A DNA stretch of 55,471 nt from Deltaproteobacteria bacterium (GTDB lineage: Bacteria; Myxococcota_A; UBA9160; UBA6930): contig JAJDAP010000028.1 in NCBI GenBank assembly GCA_029261795.1, positions 1-55,471 on the forward strand, given 5' to 3'. Positions 8,552 through 16,217 of this stretch are shown here, one piece after another. Positions within the stretch are counted from its first letter, which is position 1, and every line of letters starts with the position of its first letter. The translations under genes were made by a program, and so were the position numbers. The notes under the pieces were generated by a model. That model did not search any database, was not told the origin of the DNA, and saw only the letters and a list, made by a program, of their open reading frames with translations.

Positions 8552-10038
8552 GGGGAGTTCTCCTCGGTTTCGGACCAGACGGCACCGTCGGCTTGGAAAC
8601 GGATCAGCAAGCCGCCAACGGTGCGTTCGTAGTCGTACAGATCGATGTTCGAGAGCCGGTGGGTGCGATTGACGAACACCTCGATCGAGGCCCAACGCGT
8701 CAGCGGATGCTCGATCGCGAGTCGGCTCTCAATGATGGTGTCGTTGCGTCGCTCGGGGGTGAAGTCGCCTATCCCATCGTCGGTCAGCAGGTCGATCACG
8801 CTGCGATGGTCGTAGTCTTCGCGTCCGGCCGAGATCTGGAAGGTGAGTCGGCTCTCCCAGGGCAATGTCGTTTCCGCACCCAGCGAGAGCGCGCTGAAGC
8901 GATGGTCGTAGGCGGAGCCCAGACGAAACAGATCGCGAGTGCCATCGGCATCTCGAAAGCCCTGTGAGACGCCCCAGAAGAGCCGAGTCCGTTCACCCAG
9001 GGGAAGAGGCAACAGGTGCTGGAAGCTCGCCACATAACGAGCGCCATCCCGCTCGAGGGACGGCAGGATCGGGTTCTCATGAAAGGAGAGTGTTTCTCCC
9101 GAGACACTCAGGCGAGCCACGCCGAGGTTCGAGCCGAAGGCGCTGCCAAGATCGACGAGCATCCCGACTCGCGCGTTTCCCTGGCTCAGGTAGCTGGCAT
9201 TGTGGAGACGGTGATGTGCGCCTCCGCCCGCGAACTCGAGCGCAACGCGTTCACTCGCGAACCAGCGGGCCTGGATCAGACCCCGGTGCGTTTCCAGATC
9301 GAACAGGGAGAACTCATCGTGCCGGGTACGATCGAAGCGATAGGCCGTTTGCACCACGAGGTTCGGTGCGGGTTGGGTCTCCCACGCGACGGTTGCACCG
9401 TAGCGGACGCGGGAGTCGCTTTTTCCCGTCGTCGTACCCGGAAGGTCGCCACTGTCGAGCAACACGTTCGAGTCGAGTTCGATTCCCGATCGAAGCTCGA
9501 AACTGAAGCCGGAGGGTGATCTGGGCAGGGCGGTACCGAGGTATTCGCGCGCGCGCTCGAGGTCGCCGCTTTCGACCGCGATCAGGCCACGGGCGATCTC
9601 GGTTGCCGCCCGAAGCTGGTCGCTCCGCTCACCGGCCGCCGCGAGGGTGGCATTGGCTTGCTCGCTCTCACCGAGGCGCCACAGGGTGAGCGCGAGGTAG
9701 AGGCGCGCGGTTTCATCCTCGGGGTCGGCGGTAAGCGCGCCGTCCAGGGCGACCCTGGCCGCCTCGTCGTTGCCCACGGCATAGAGACCTTGGCCTAACA
9801 ATCCTGACAGTCGCGCTCGACTCCCCGGCTGAAGGGCGGCATGCGCGCGAAGCACGGCGACCGCGTCGGCGGGGCGCTCGGCGCCGAGGTAGGCTGTCGC
9901 CAGGGCTTCTGCGACTGCGGTCGAGGGATGCTCGCGTTGGAGTCCCTCGAGGGTTTCGATGGGCCCGGCCTGTGCCGCGGATGCGAACACGAGCACCGGG
10001 AGCAGAAGAGCCATCGATCGAATCCGGACACGGCTCAA
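8548..10038 (-). CDS. TPR-domain outer-membrane beta-barrel protein
   Basis: The signal peptide (MALLLPVLVFASAAQA) is followed by tetratricopeptide-like helices over about residues 25-165 (repeating A-x2-LA-x6-G-x2-A patterns such as TAYLGAERPADAVAVLRAHA). From about residue 175 the sequence becomes alternating beta strands ending in VGGLLIRFQADGAVW, consistent with an outer-membrane barrel of about 14-16 strands. This architecture resembles surface-lipoprotein-assembly-modifier and other TPR-porin proteins. The ATG overlaps the stop of the HD-GYP gene by four bases. In this operon it may carry the surface-exposed input or the exported output of the CHASE2 system; that is inference. Confidence 0.8.
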   Translation of the reverse strand: MSRVRIRSMALLLPVLVFASAAQAGPIETLEGLQREHPSTAVAEALATAYLGAERPADAVAVLRAHAALQPGSRARLSGLLGQGLYAVGNDEAARVALDGALTADPEDETARLYLALTLWRLGESEQANATLAAAGERSDQLRAATEIARGLIAVESGDLERAREYLGTALPRSPSGFSFELRSGIELDSNVLLDSGDLPGTTTGKSDSRVRYGATVAWETQPAPNLVVQTAYRFDRTRHDEFSLFDLETHRGLIQARWFASERVALEFAGGGAHHRLHNASYLSQGNARVGMLVDLGSAFGSNLGVARLSVSGETLSFHENPILPSLERDGARYVASFQHLLPLPLGERTRLFWGVSQGFRDADGTRDLFRLGSAYDHRFSALSLGAETTLPWESRLTFQISAGREDYDHRSVIDLLTDDGIGDFTPERRNDTIIESRLAIEHPLTRWASIEVFVNRTHRLSNIDLYDYERTVGGLLIRFQADGAVWSETEENSP

Positions 10039-11276
10039 CCCGTCGTCTCCGAACTACAGTTCGCAACGAGCGTGAGCATCTCGTCGCCCTCCTCCTCGAG
10101 GACCCGCAGGAACAGCCGCAGCAGGTCCGGATCGAAATGCGAGCCTTCGCTCTTGTAGAGGATCTCGAGGACATCGGGCTGGGTGAAGGCGGGCTTGTAG
10201 GGGCGCGCACTGGACAGGGCATCCCAGACGTCAACGATCGAGATGATTCGCGCCGGCTGCGGGATTTCGTTGCCGGCGAGCTGATCCGGGTAGCCGGTGC
10301 CATCCCAGCGTTCGTGATGCGAGCGCACACACTGGATCGTGCACTCGGGTAGGCCGTGGATCGGGCTCACGATGCGATGGCCGATCTCGACGTGACGCTC
10401 CATCATGCGACGCTCTTCGTTGGAGAAGCGTCCGGGCTTCAGCAGGATCTCGTCTCGAACGCCGATCTTGCCGACATCGTGGAGCAATGCGCCGAGCCGA
10501 ATGCCCTCGATCTCGTCTTCCGGCAGGTCGAGACGGCGCGCCATCGAGACGGAGAAGAGCGCCAGCCTGCGGCAGTGCATCTCGGTGTAGCCGTCGCGGG
10601 CTTCGATGGCGCTGGCCATCGCCTCGACAGAGGAGGCGAGCGTATCCTGCAAGTCCTCGACGAGTCGCATGTTGCGAGCCGAGAGCGCCATCTGTGACGC
10701 GACGGTGGCCACCGTGCGCGCCTGTACGCCGTCCAGGTTCGTGCCGGGACAATCGAACGCGAGCAGACCGATCGGGGTTTCACCGACCCATAGCGGCGCG
10801 TGAACCATGGTGCCGTCTGGGCTGGGAATGACCCGAATCTCCCTTCCCTGAAGGGAGTGATCCGCGGCGTCGGGATTCACTTCGATGCGATGGCCGTTCG
10901 GTGACCAATCCAGCCGGCGAGAATCCCAGCGGCCCGACGGCGTCGTTCGAAGCAACAAGGCACCACGTGCACCGACCACATCGGCCAACAGGGTCAAGCT
11001 CGCTTCGAGCGGATCTTCGGTTTCCGAAGAGCGGGCCGTGGTCTGCCCGACTTCGAGCACAGTCGCGAGTGAGCGCTCACGGGCCGCGATGTCGAGACCC
11101 AACCGCTGACGCACCGCCTCCAACCCGATCATGGCCTCGCCGGCGCAAGCGATCAGCGGCACCAGGGGCGAGAACAGCACGCCGAACCAGGTCACACTCG
11201 CGAACGAACTCGCAACCACGCAGACGGCGATGCCACCGAGCATCGATCCGCGGGCCCTCCCCGCGAGTGCGTTCAC
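10035..11276 (-). CDS. HD-GYP cyclic-di-GMP phosphodiesterase (detached C-terminal half of a CHASE2 sensor?)
   Basis: Residues about 12-55 contain two hydrophobic helices that match the last membrane segments of CHASE2 proteins. A GAF-like domain spans about 80-205, and an HD-GYP domain about 212-405 with LLHDVGK (His266, Asp267) and HHERWDGTGYP (320-330). All the metal ligands visible in HD-GYP domains are present, so c-di-GMP hydrolysis is likely. The GTG start has a perfect AGGAGG site seven bases upstream. However, the true N-terminal continuation of this protein appears to be the overlapping CHASE2 ORF in another frame, so the two may be one gene interrupted by a frameshift. Confidence 0.88.
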   Translation of the reverse strand: MNALAGRARGSMLGGIAVCVVASSFASVTWFGVLFSPLVPLIACAGEAMIGLEAVRQRLGLDIAARERSLATVLEVGQTTARSSETEDPLEASLTLLADVVGARGALLLRTTPSGRWDSRRLDWSPNGHRIEVNPDAADHSLQGREIRVIPSPDGTMVHAPLWVGETPIGLLAFDCPGTNLDGVQARTVATVASQMALSARNMRLVEDLQDTLASSVEAMASAIEARDGYTEMHCRRLALFSVSMARRLDLPEDEIEGIRLGALLHDVGKIGVRDEILLKPGRFSNEERRMMERHVEIGHRIVSPIHGLPECTIQCVRSHHERWDGTGYPDQLAGNEIPQPARIISIVDVWDALSSARPYKPAFTQPDVLEILYKSEGSHFDPDLLRLFLRVLEEEGDEMLTLVANCSSETTG

Positions 11277-12270
11277 ACCGATGCCTCCTGAGGAAACACC
11301 CGCGGGGCAGAGCGAATGGGTGTTTCCTGCCCGACGTTTCGCGGGTGCCAGCCGGGTGCGGAGCTAACAAGAATACCAGGACGGTCAGACCCGCGGATAA
11401 TCCGGGCGGAGCGCTGAGCACCGACGCCCCGGCGAGCTGCCTCTGTCGGGTTCGATAGTCGATGGCCTGGAGTTCGACGCCGGGCATCGCGGCACGGCTG
11501 GGTGTGGGCCAGAGATCCTGGAGCTCCAGGGCCGTCGCGCCGATGAAGACCATGCGCCCCTCGAGATCGCCCGGTTCGTAACGGCGTTCGACCACGTCCG
11601 CGATCGACAGGACGGGAACCGGAGGCTGGCTCGCGCGATAGTCAATGCGGTGCGGTTCCCCATCGCTTTCGGTGCCGAGCGCGAGTGCGATGCCGAGGTC
11701 TGCCAACGACGGGACTTCCGTAGCGCCGATCTCGGTGGTGCCATGGGCGCGACGCACCACGCCATCGGGATCGACTGGCACGAGGACATGGCCGAGCGAG
11801 GCACCTGCATCGATGAAGCGAGGCAACGGCCGGCTCAAGATCTCCATCTCGCCCAGGCCTTCGATCACTTCGAACTGGCGCAGCATGGCCAGGCCGACGC
11901 GGCCGTGGCGGCGGATCGCTTCTTCCAGCGCGGCGTCGCCGGCTTCGTCTCGCGTGGTCGAGAGATCGATGTCGACGACTACGGCACCCGCGCCGGCCAC
12001 GTGGAGCTCATTGATCGCGGCGGCAAGAACCGAGCGCGACCACGGCCAGCCCTCGAACGCTCGCAAGCTACGCGCGTCGATGGCGACGACCGTGGCATCG
12101 GCTGCGGCCGGTCCGTGGTGTGGGGCGAGGAACGAAGCCACCCGCACCAGCCCATCTTCCGCGACCCGGTCGAGCGGGCCCATCGCGAAAGCGGCGACCA
12201 GGCAGACGACGGCCAACAGGCACTGCAACCGCCAGCCCGTAGAAACACCGGGGGATGTGGGGAACATCAC
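11077..12270 (-). CDS. CHASE2-domain sensor, N-terminal part (frameshifted after about residue 295)
   Basis: This encodes an N-terminal membrane helix (LQCLLAVVCLVAAFAMG) and a periplasmic CHASE2 domain. The hallmarks are VVAIDARSLRAFEGWPWSRSVLAAAI, AVVVDIDL, SLGHVLVPVDPDGVVRR and GRMVFIGATALELQDLWPTP. After LTVLVFLL at about residue 300, the point where CHASE2 proteins normally enter their C-terminal membrane helices, the frame degenerates into about 95 arginine-rich residues. The expected helices instead occur one base forward, in the HD-GYP ORF. The likely break is near 11,355-11,370. Start is GTG-ATG inside a perfect inverted repeat. This should be read as the sensory half of a CHASE2-GAF-HD-GYP receptor. 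Confidence 0.8.
   Translation of the reverse strand: MMFPTSPGVSTGWRLQCLLAVVCLVAAFAMGPLDRVAEDGLVRVASFLAPHHGPAAADATVVAIDARSLRAFEGWPWSRSVLAAAINELHVAGAGAVVVDIDLSTTRDEAGDAALEEAIRRHGRVGLAMLRQFEVIEGLGEMEILSRPLPRFIDAGASLGHVLVPVDPDGVVRRAHGTTEIGATEVPSLADLGIALALGTESDGEPHRIDYRASQPPVPVLSIADVVERRYEPGDLEGRMVFIGATALELQDLWPTPSRAAMPGVELQAIDYRTRQRQLAGASVLSAPPGLSAGLTVLVFLLAPHPAGTRETSGRKHPFALPRGCFLRRHRCERTRGEGPRIDARWHRRLRGCEFVRECDLVRRAVLAPGAADRLRRRGHDRVGGGASAVGSRHRGP
11284..11289 (-). promoter_or_regulatory. Perfect Shine-Dalgarno before the HD-GYP GTG
   Basis: Read on the minus strand this is AGGAGG, seven bases before the GTG at 11276. It decides the start of the HD-GYP ORF and shows that this half can be translated independently even though it lies inside the CHASE2 reading frame. 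Confidence 0.7.
11291..11328 (-). promoter_or_regulatory. 11-bp perfect inverted repeat (hairpin) at the CHASE2/HD-GYP junction
   Basis: AGGAAACACCC at 11291-11301 and GGGTGTTTCCT at 11318-11328 are exact reverse complements separated by 16 bases. The 3' arm in the mRNA ends one base before the AGGAGG ribosome site of the HD-GYP ORF. Possible roles are modulating re-initiation, pausing at the frame change, or a relic of an insertion; the sequence alone does not decide. Confidence 0.6.
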
Positions 12271-12276
12271 ATGTTC
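12262..12276. promoter_or_regulatory. Palindromic site GAACAT-CAC-ATGTTC over the CHASE2 start
   Basis: A perfect 6-bp inverted repeat with a 3-base centre overlaps the GTG/ATG start of the CHASE2 gene. It could be an operator (GAAC-N7-GTTC spacing is reminiscent of some LexA-type boxes) or merely a small RNA hairpin hiding the start. No regulator gene is adjacent. Confidence 0.35.
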
Positions 12277-12595
12277 TCATCGGTGAAAATCGAGGCCGAC
12301 TTAAGGTGATGACCCCCGGGGACGGCGCCAGAGAGCTCTGATCCGGCGTTTCGGGCCCGATCTTACTTGAGCGCGCCTGACAGGGAATCAGCGCCGGCGG
12401 CTCAACGCCCGTCAGCCGGGCGGGGCCGCGCCGCCGGGTCTCGGAAGGGCCAGGTGGAGGTCCACTTCCCTCCTCCAGCCGGGCTGGCCAGTTGCGTTCG
12501 CCTCGACCCTCCGCTCCGGAACCTTCGGAGGCCGCCGCCATCTCAGTGGACACGGAACCCGCACTCGCATGCCGAGCCGGAGCAAGGAGACAGCC
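12277..12595. other. Divergent intergenic region, CHASE2 / CBS
   Basis: About 320 bases separate the two divergent genes. The start-proximal AAGGAGA before 12596 is the CBS-gene ribosome site. Apart from the palindrome listed separately, only GC-rich sequence with short imperfect inverted repeats is seen, and no credible ORF; promoters must lie here but cannot be placed with confidence. Confidence 0.5.
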
Positions 12596-13030
12596 ATGAA
12601 CGTGAGTTCGATACTCAAGCGCAAGGGAACCCGCGTGGAGACCGCTCGCCGCCAGACGACCCTTGGCGAGGCGGCTCGAAGACTGACCGAAGAGCGGATC
12701 GGCTCGTTGACCATCGTCGACGATGACAAGAACCTCGTCGGCGTCCTCTCCGAACGCGATCTGGTGCGGGCGTTGTGTGAGCACGGCCAGTCGTGCTCTA
12801 AGCTGCCCGTCGAGCGCGTCCTCGGCGGTCATCCCGCAACCTGCAAGCCGGAGGACTCGCTCCGCGATGTGATGGCGGTGATGACACGCCGCCGTGCCCG
12901 CCACCTTCCCGTGATCGCGGGCGAGGCGCTCGTGGGAATCATCAGCCTCGGCGACGTCGTCAAGGGCCAGCTCGAAGATCTCGAACTCGAGGTGGGCGTG
13001 CTTCGAGACTATGCCAGGGTCCGTCCGTAA
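12596..13030 (+). CDS. CBS-domain-pair protein
   Basis: This protein of 144 aa consists almost entirely of two CBS motifs (a Bateman module). CBS1 includes TLGEAARRLTEERIGSLTIVDD and GVLSERDLVRAL; CBS2 includes SLRDVMAVMTRRRARHLPVI and GIISLGDVVKGQLEDLE. Stand-alone modules of this kind bind adenine nucleotides and usually modulate a partner enzyme or channel; the partner is not evident here. The ATG at 12596 has AAGGAGA five bases upstream. A hairpin follows the stop, so it is probably monocistronic. Confidence 0.92.
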   Translation: MNVSSILKRKGTRVETARRQTTLGEAARRLTEERIGSLTIVDDDKNLVGVLSERDLVRALCEHGQSCSKLPVERVLGGHPATCKPEDSLRDVMAVMTRRRARHLPVIAGEALVGIISLGDVVKGQLEDLELEVGVLRDYARVRP

Positions 13031-13045
13031 GCCTTGGATAGGACT

Positions 13046-13080
13046 GCTGCCGGACACCGTTTTCTACGGCGCCCGGCAGC
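13046..13080 (+). terminator. Hairpin after the CBS gene (possible terminator)
   Basis: GCTGCCGG (13046-13053) pairs with CCGGCAGC (13073-13080), with a further internal CGT/ACG pairing around TTTCT. It starts 15 bases after the CBS stop. There is no T-run afterwards, so it is a weak intrinsic terminator at best or a transcript-end stabiliser. Confidence 0.4.
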
Positions 13081-13264
13081 GCTTTCGAGCACCCTGGAGA
13101 CCACCCATACGTGCCGCAGTAGCTTCGGGTTATGCAGGCACCTCGAGCAAACGATGGGGCGCGGCCGAGGCGAAGCGATAACCGAGGGTCCCTGGGTTTC
13201 GTATGGAATAGGAAAAGGGGGAGACGCCGGCGTCTGAAAGGGAGAGCGGAGGCGGAGGCTGGAC

Positions 13265-16151
13265 ATGGCACACCAGGTCGCAGAACCGACGGGCGCGGGC
13301 TCCGCGTTCGAAGCTCGTCCCAGGAAGCGCAGACTCGATCCAACGCTCCCCGCTCCCAGCCGCTGGATGCTATTCGCGTTATTCGCCGCTTCCCTGGCAG
13401 CCCTCGAAGTGCACAGCTCGGCGTTTCAGTCAGCGCTGTTCTCGTGGATCGCGCCGCAGGCAACGTGGCGAATTCAAGAGCTACCGCACGCGCGGCCGGT
13501 TGCCGCTCCGACCGGGCCCTATGACCAACGTCTCGGTTATGCAGGGCTGCCGATGTTTCTCGATCGCCTCGAGTCGAAGGGTTTCGTCACCGCCGCTGCA
13601 GCACGGCCATCGCCGCTCCTGGCTGAGCTCGCCCGCTGGAAGATCGCCCCGCCCTACGCCGAGAAGTCCCAGGCGGGTCTCCGGATCGACGACCGCGCCG
13701 GGTCGGCACTCTTCTCCGCGTCGTACCCCGGGCTTACCTATGCACGACTCGCGTCGGTGCCCCCGCTCGTTCTGGACTCCCTTCTATTCCTCGAGAACCG
13801 GGAGCTGTTGCAGGGCGAGGGGGGACGCCACAATCCGGCGATCGAATGGGATCGGCTGGCATTGGCTGGCTTCGCGCAAGTCGTGCCCAGCGGGAGATCG
13901 TCTTCCCGGCCGCCCGGTGCCAGCACGCTAACGACGCAGATCGCCAAGTACCGGCACTCGCCCGGAGGAAGCACGGCGTCCATCGGCGAGAAGCTGCGGC
14001 AAATGACCGCGGCGACCTTGCAGGCCTACGCCGGCGGAGCAGACACCTCGGCGGCCCGGCGCAAGATCGCACTCGACTACCTGAACACGATCCCGCTCGC
14101 CGGCGCCCCGGGCTTCGGCGAGGTCTTCGGGCTGGGAGACGGGATGTGGGCCTGGTACGGCGTCGACCTCGCCTCGGCAAACCCGTTGCTGGAACGCGGC
14201 GCCTCGGATGAGCCAACCCGCCGGGGCGAGCTCTTCAAACAAGTCGTGAGCCTGCTCGTCGGTTTGAGGCGACCGAGCGACTACCTCCTTCACGATCATG
14301 CGGCCCTTCGAACCGCGACCGATCGCTCGCTCCGTCGCCTCGCTGCCGCCGGAGTGATTGACGCCGAACTCCGCGACGCCGCTCTCGCTGCGCCGCTGCG
14401 CTTCCGAACGCACAAGCAACCGAGCCGCGCGCGGCCCCACACCACCGATGCGGCGCGCGCGGTGCGAAGGGACCTCGTCCCGCTGCTCGGCGTACGAGAC
14501 CTGTATGAACTCGATCGCCTGGACCTGACCGTCACCACCACGATCGACGCCCGCCTTCAAGCCGAGGCAACGCAGGTCCTCGAGAAGATGCGCGATCCGC
14601 GATTCGTGGCAGCCTCCGGTCTTCTCGCGCCCCGTCTCCTGCGTCGCGGCGACCCTACCGGCGTGAACTACTCCTTCCTCCTGCTCGAGCAGACGGAGGG
14701 CGTGAATCGCGTTCGAGCGCACGTCGACACCTTGAATCGCCCGTTCGACCTGAACGATGGCATGAAGCTGGATCTGGGTTCCACGGCCAAGCTGCGCACA
14801 CTCATCCTCTACCTCGAGCTGGTGACGCGTCTGCACGATCGTTATGCGCACCTGCCACCCGAGGCGCTCCGTGCCGAACAACCTGCGGCCAGGGACGCGA
14901 TCGCGCGCTGGGTCCTGGACGAACTCACCACGCGACCCGCAATGACGCTACCTGCCCTGATCGAGGCCGCGTTGGATCGGCGCTATGAGCGCAAGCCCCA
15001 GGGAGAGCTTCTGGACCGGCGGAGGACTGCACCGCTTTCGCAACTACGACCATCGCTACGACACCGGGAAGCTCTCCATCCGAGAGGCCTTCCGGAGCTC
15101 GGTCAACCTCCCCTTCGTGCGGTTGATGCGCGACATCGTGGCAAACCGCATCTACGGCGCCGAACGGGAGCCGGGGAGCGTCCTGGACGACCCAGAGGAT
15201 CCGCGTCGGCGCGTGTACCTCGAGCGATTCGCCGACTGGGAGGGGCGTCAGTACCTCGATCGGTTCCTCGCGAAGGCCGCAGGCGGCGAGTCCCGTCCGA
15301 ACCGCGCCGGCGCCGGCCATCCGCTCGAGCGCTGGTTGACCCGCTACCGGGTCGAGCATCCCTCTGCGCAGCGGGAAGAGGTGATGAGGGCGAGCGCACG
15401 AGTGCGGCTCGACGCCTATCAATGGTTGTTCGATACGAAGTCCCATGGGGCGCAGAATCGCAGGATCTGGACGATCCTCGAGCGAGACGCCTTCCGCCGG
15501 ATCCACCGCGACCAGGTGCGGCTCGGCTACCCCTTCGCGAGGCTGGTGCCCTCGCTGGCGACCGCGATCGGGGCGTCCTCCGACCGCCCAAGCGCGCTGG
15601 CGGAGCTGATGGGAATCGTGCTGAGTGGTGGGGTCAGGTTCAACACGATGCGGATCGACGGCCTCCGCTTCGCCGCCGACACGCCATACGAGGCGCTCGT
15701 GCACCGCGATCAAGCGCAGGGTGTGCGCGTACTCCGGCAGGAGATCGCCGAGGCGGTGCGAGCGGCGCTATTCGAGGTGGTCGCACTCGGCACCGCGCGC
15801 CGAGCAAATCACGCCCTGGACGGTAATGAACGCGAAGCAGTCGTCCGTATCGGCGGAAAGACGGGGACGGGCGACAACCGATACAAGGTCTTTGCCCGCG
15901 ATGGAAGTCTGGTCTCCTCTCGCATAACGAGCCGTACGGCCACCTTCACCTTCTTGATCGAAGGCGGCTTCTTCGGCGTCGTAACGGCCCACGTGATGGG
16001 CGAAGCCGCGCAGTACTACGCGTTCACCAGCTCACTGGCAGTCCAGGCCTTCCGCCTCCTCTCCCCCGCTCTCGCGCCGTTGGTGTCGCCGGCCCCAGCC
16101 CAGGCCGCACAACGCCTTCCACACCCGCAAGGGAAGCCCGTCCGCCGCTGA
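13265..16151 (+). pseudogene. GT51 penicillin-binding protein (PBP1-like), interrupted by a +1 frameshift near 14,985
   Basis: The first part (from ATG 13265, GGAGG six bases upstream) has a membrane anchor at about residues 34-60 and a glycosyltransferase-51 domain with SLLFLENRELL and GASTLTTQIAKY. The transpeptidase nucleophile motif is STAK at about 14,780. In this frame the sequence derails after LDRRYE. One base forward, at ATG 14985, it resumes with SASPRESFWTGGGLHRFRNYD and continues through SSVNLPF (SxN) to GGKTGTGD (KTG) and the stop at 16151. Reading through gives about 960 residues with all three transpeptidase motifs intact. A one-base insertion in GCGCTATGAGCGC, recent inactivation or assembly error, fits best. 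It would polymerise and crosslink peptidoglycan. Confidence 0.85.
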
Positions 16152-16217
16152 GTTCGCGCTGGCCGCCTCCCCTTCGGCAGCATCGCGCGTTGCGACCTCA
16201 GCAGAGGCCCTGCGCGG

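Noticed and set aside
11277..11370. Programmed -1 ribosomal frameshift between CHASE2 and HD-GYP
   Set aside because: The HD-GYP frame is +1 (or -2) relative to CHASE2 and there is no X-XXY-YYZ slippery heptamer at the break; independent initiation or an indel is simpler.
12068..13057. Long minus-strand frame across the CHASE2/CBS intergenic region
   Set aside because: It runs through two real genes in antisense and shows no domain or ribosome site.
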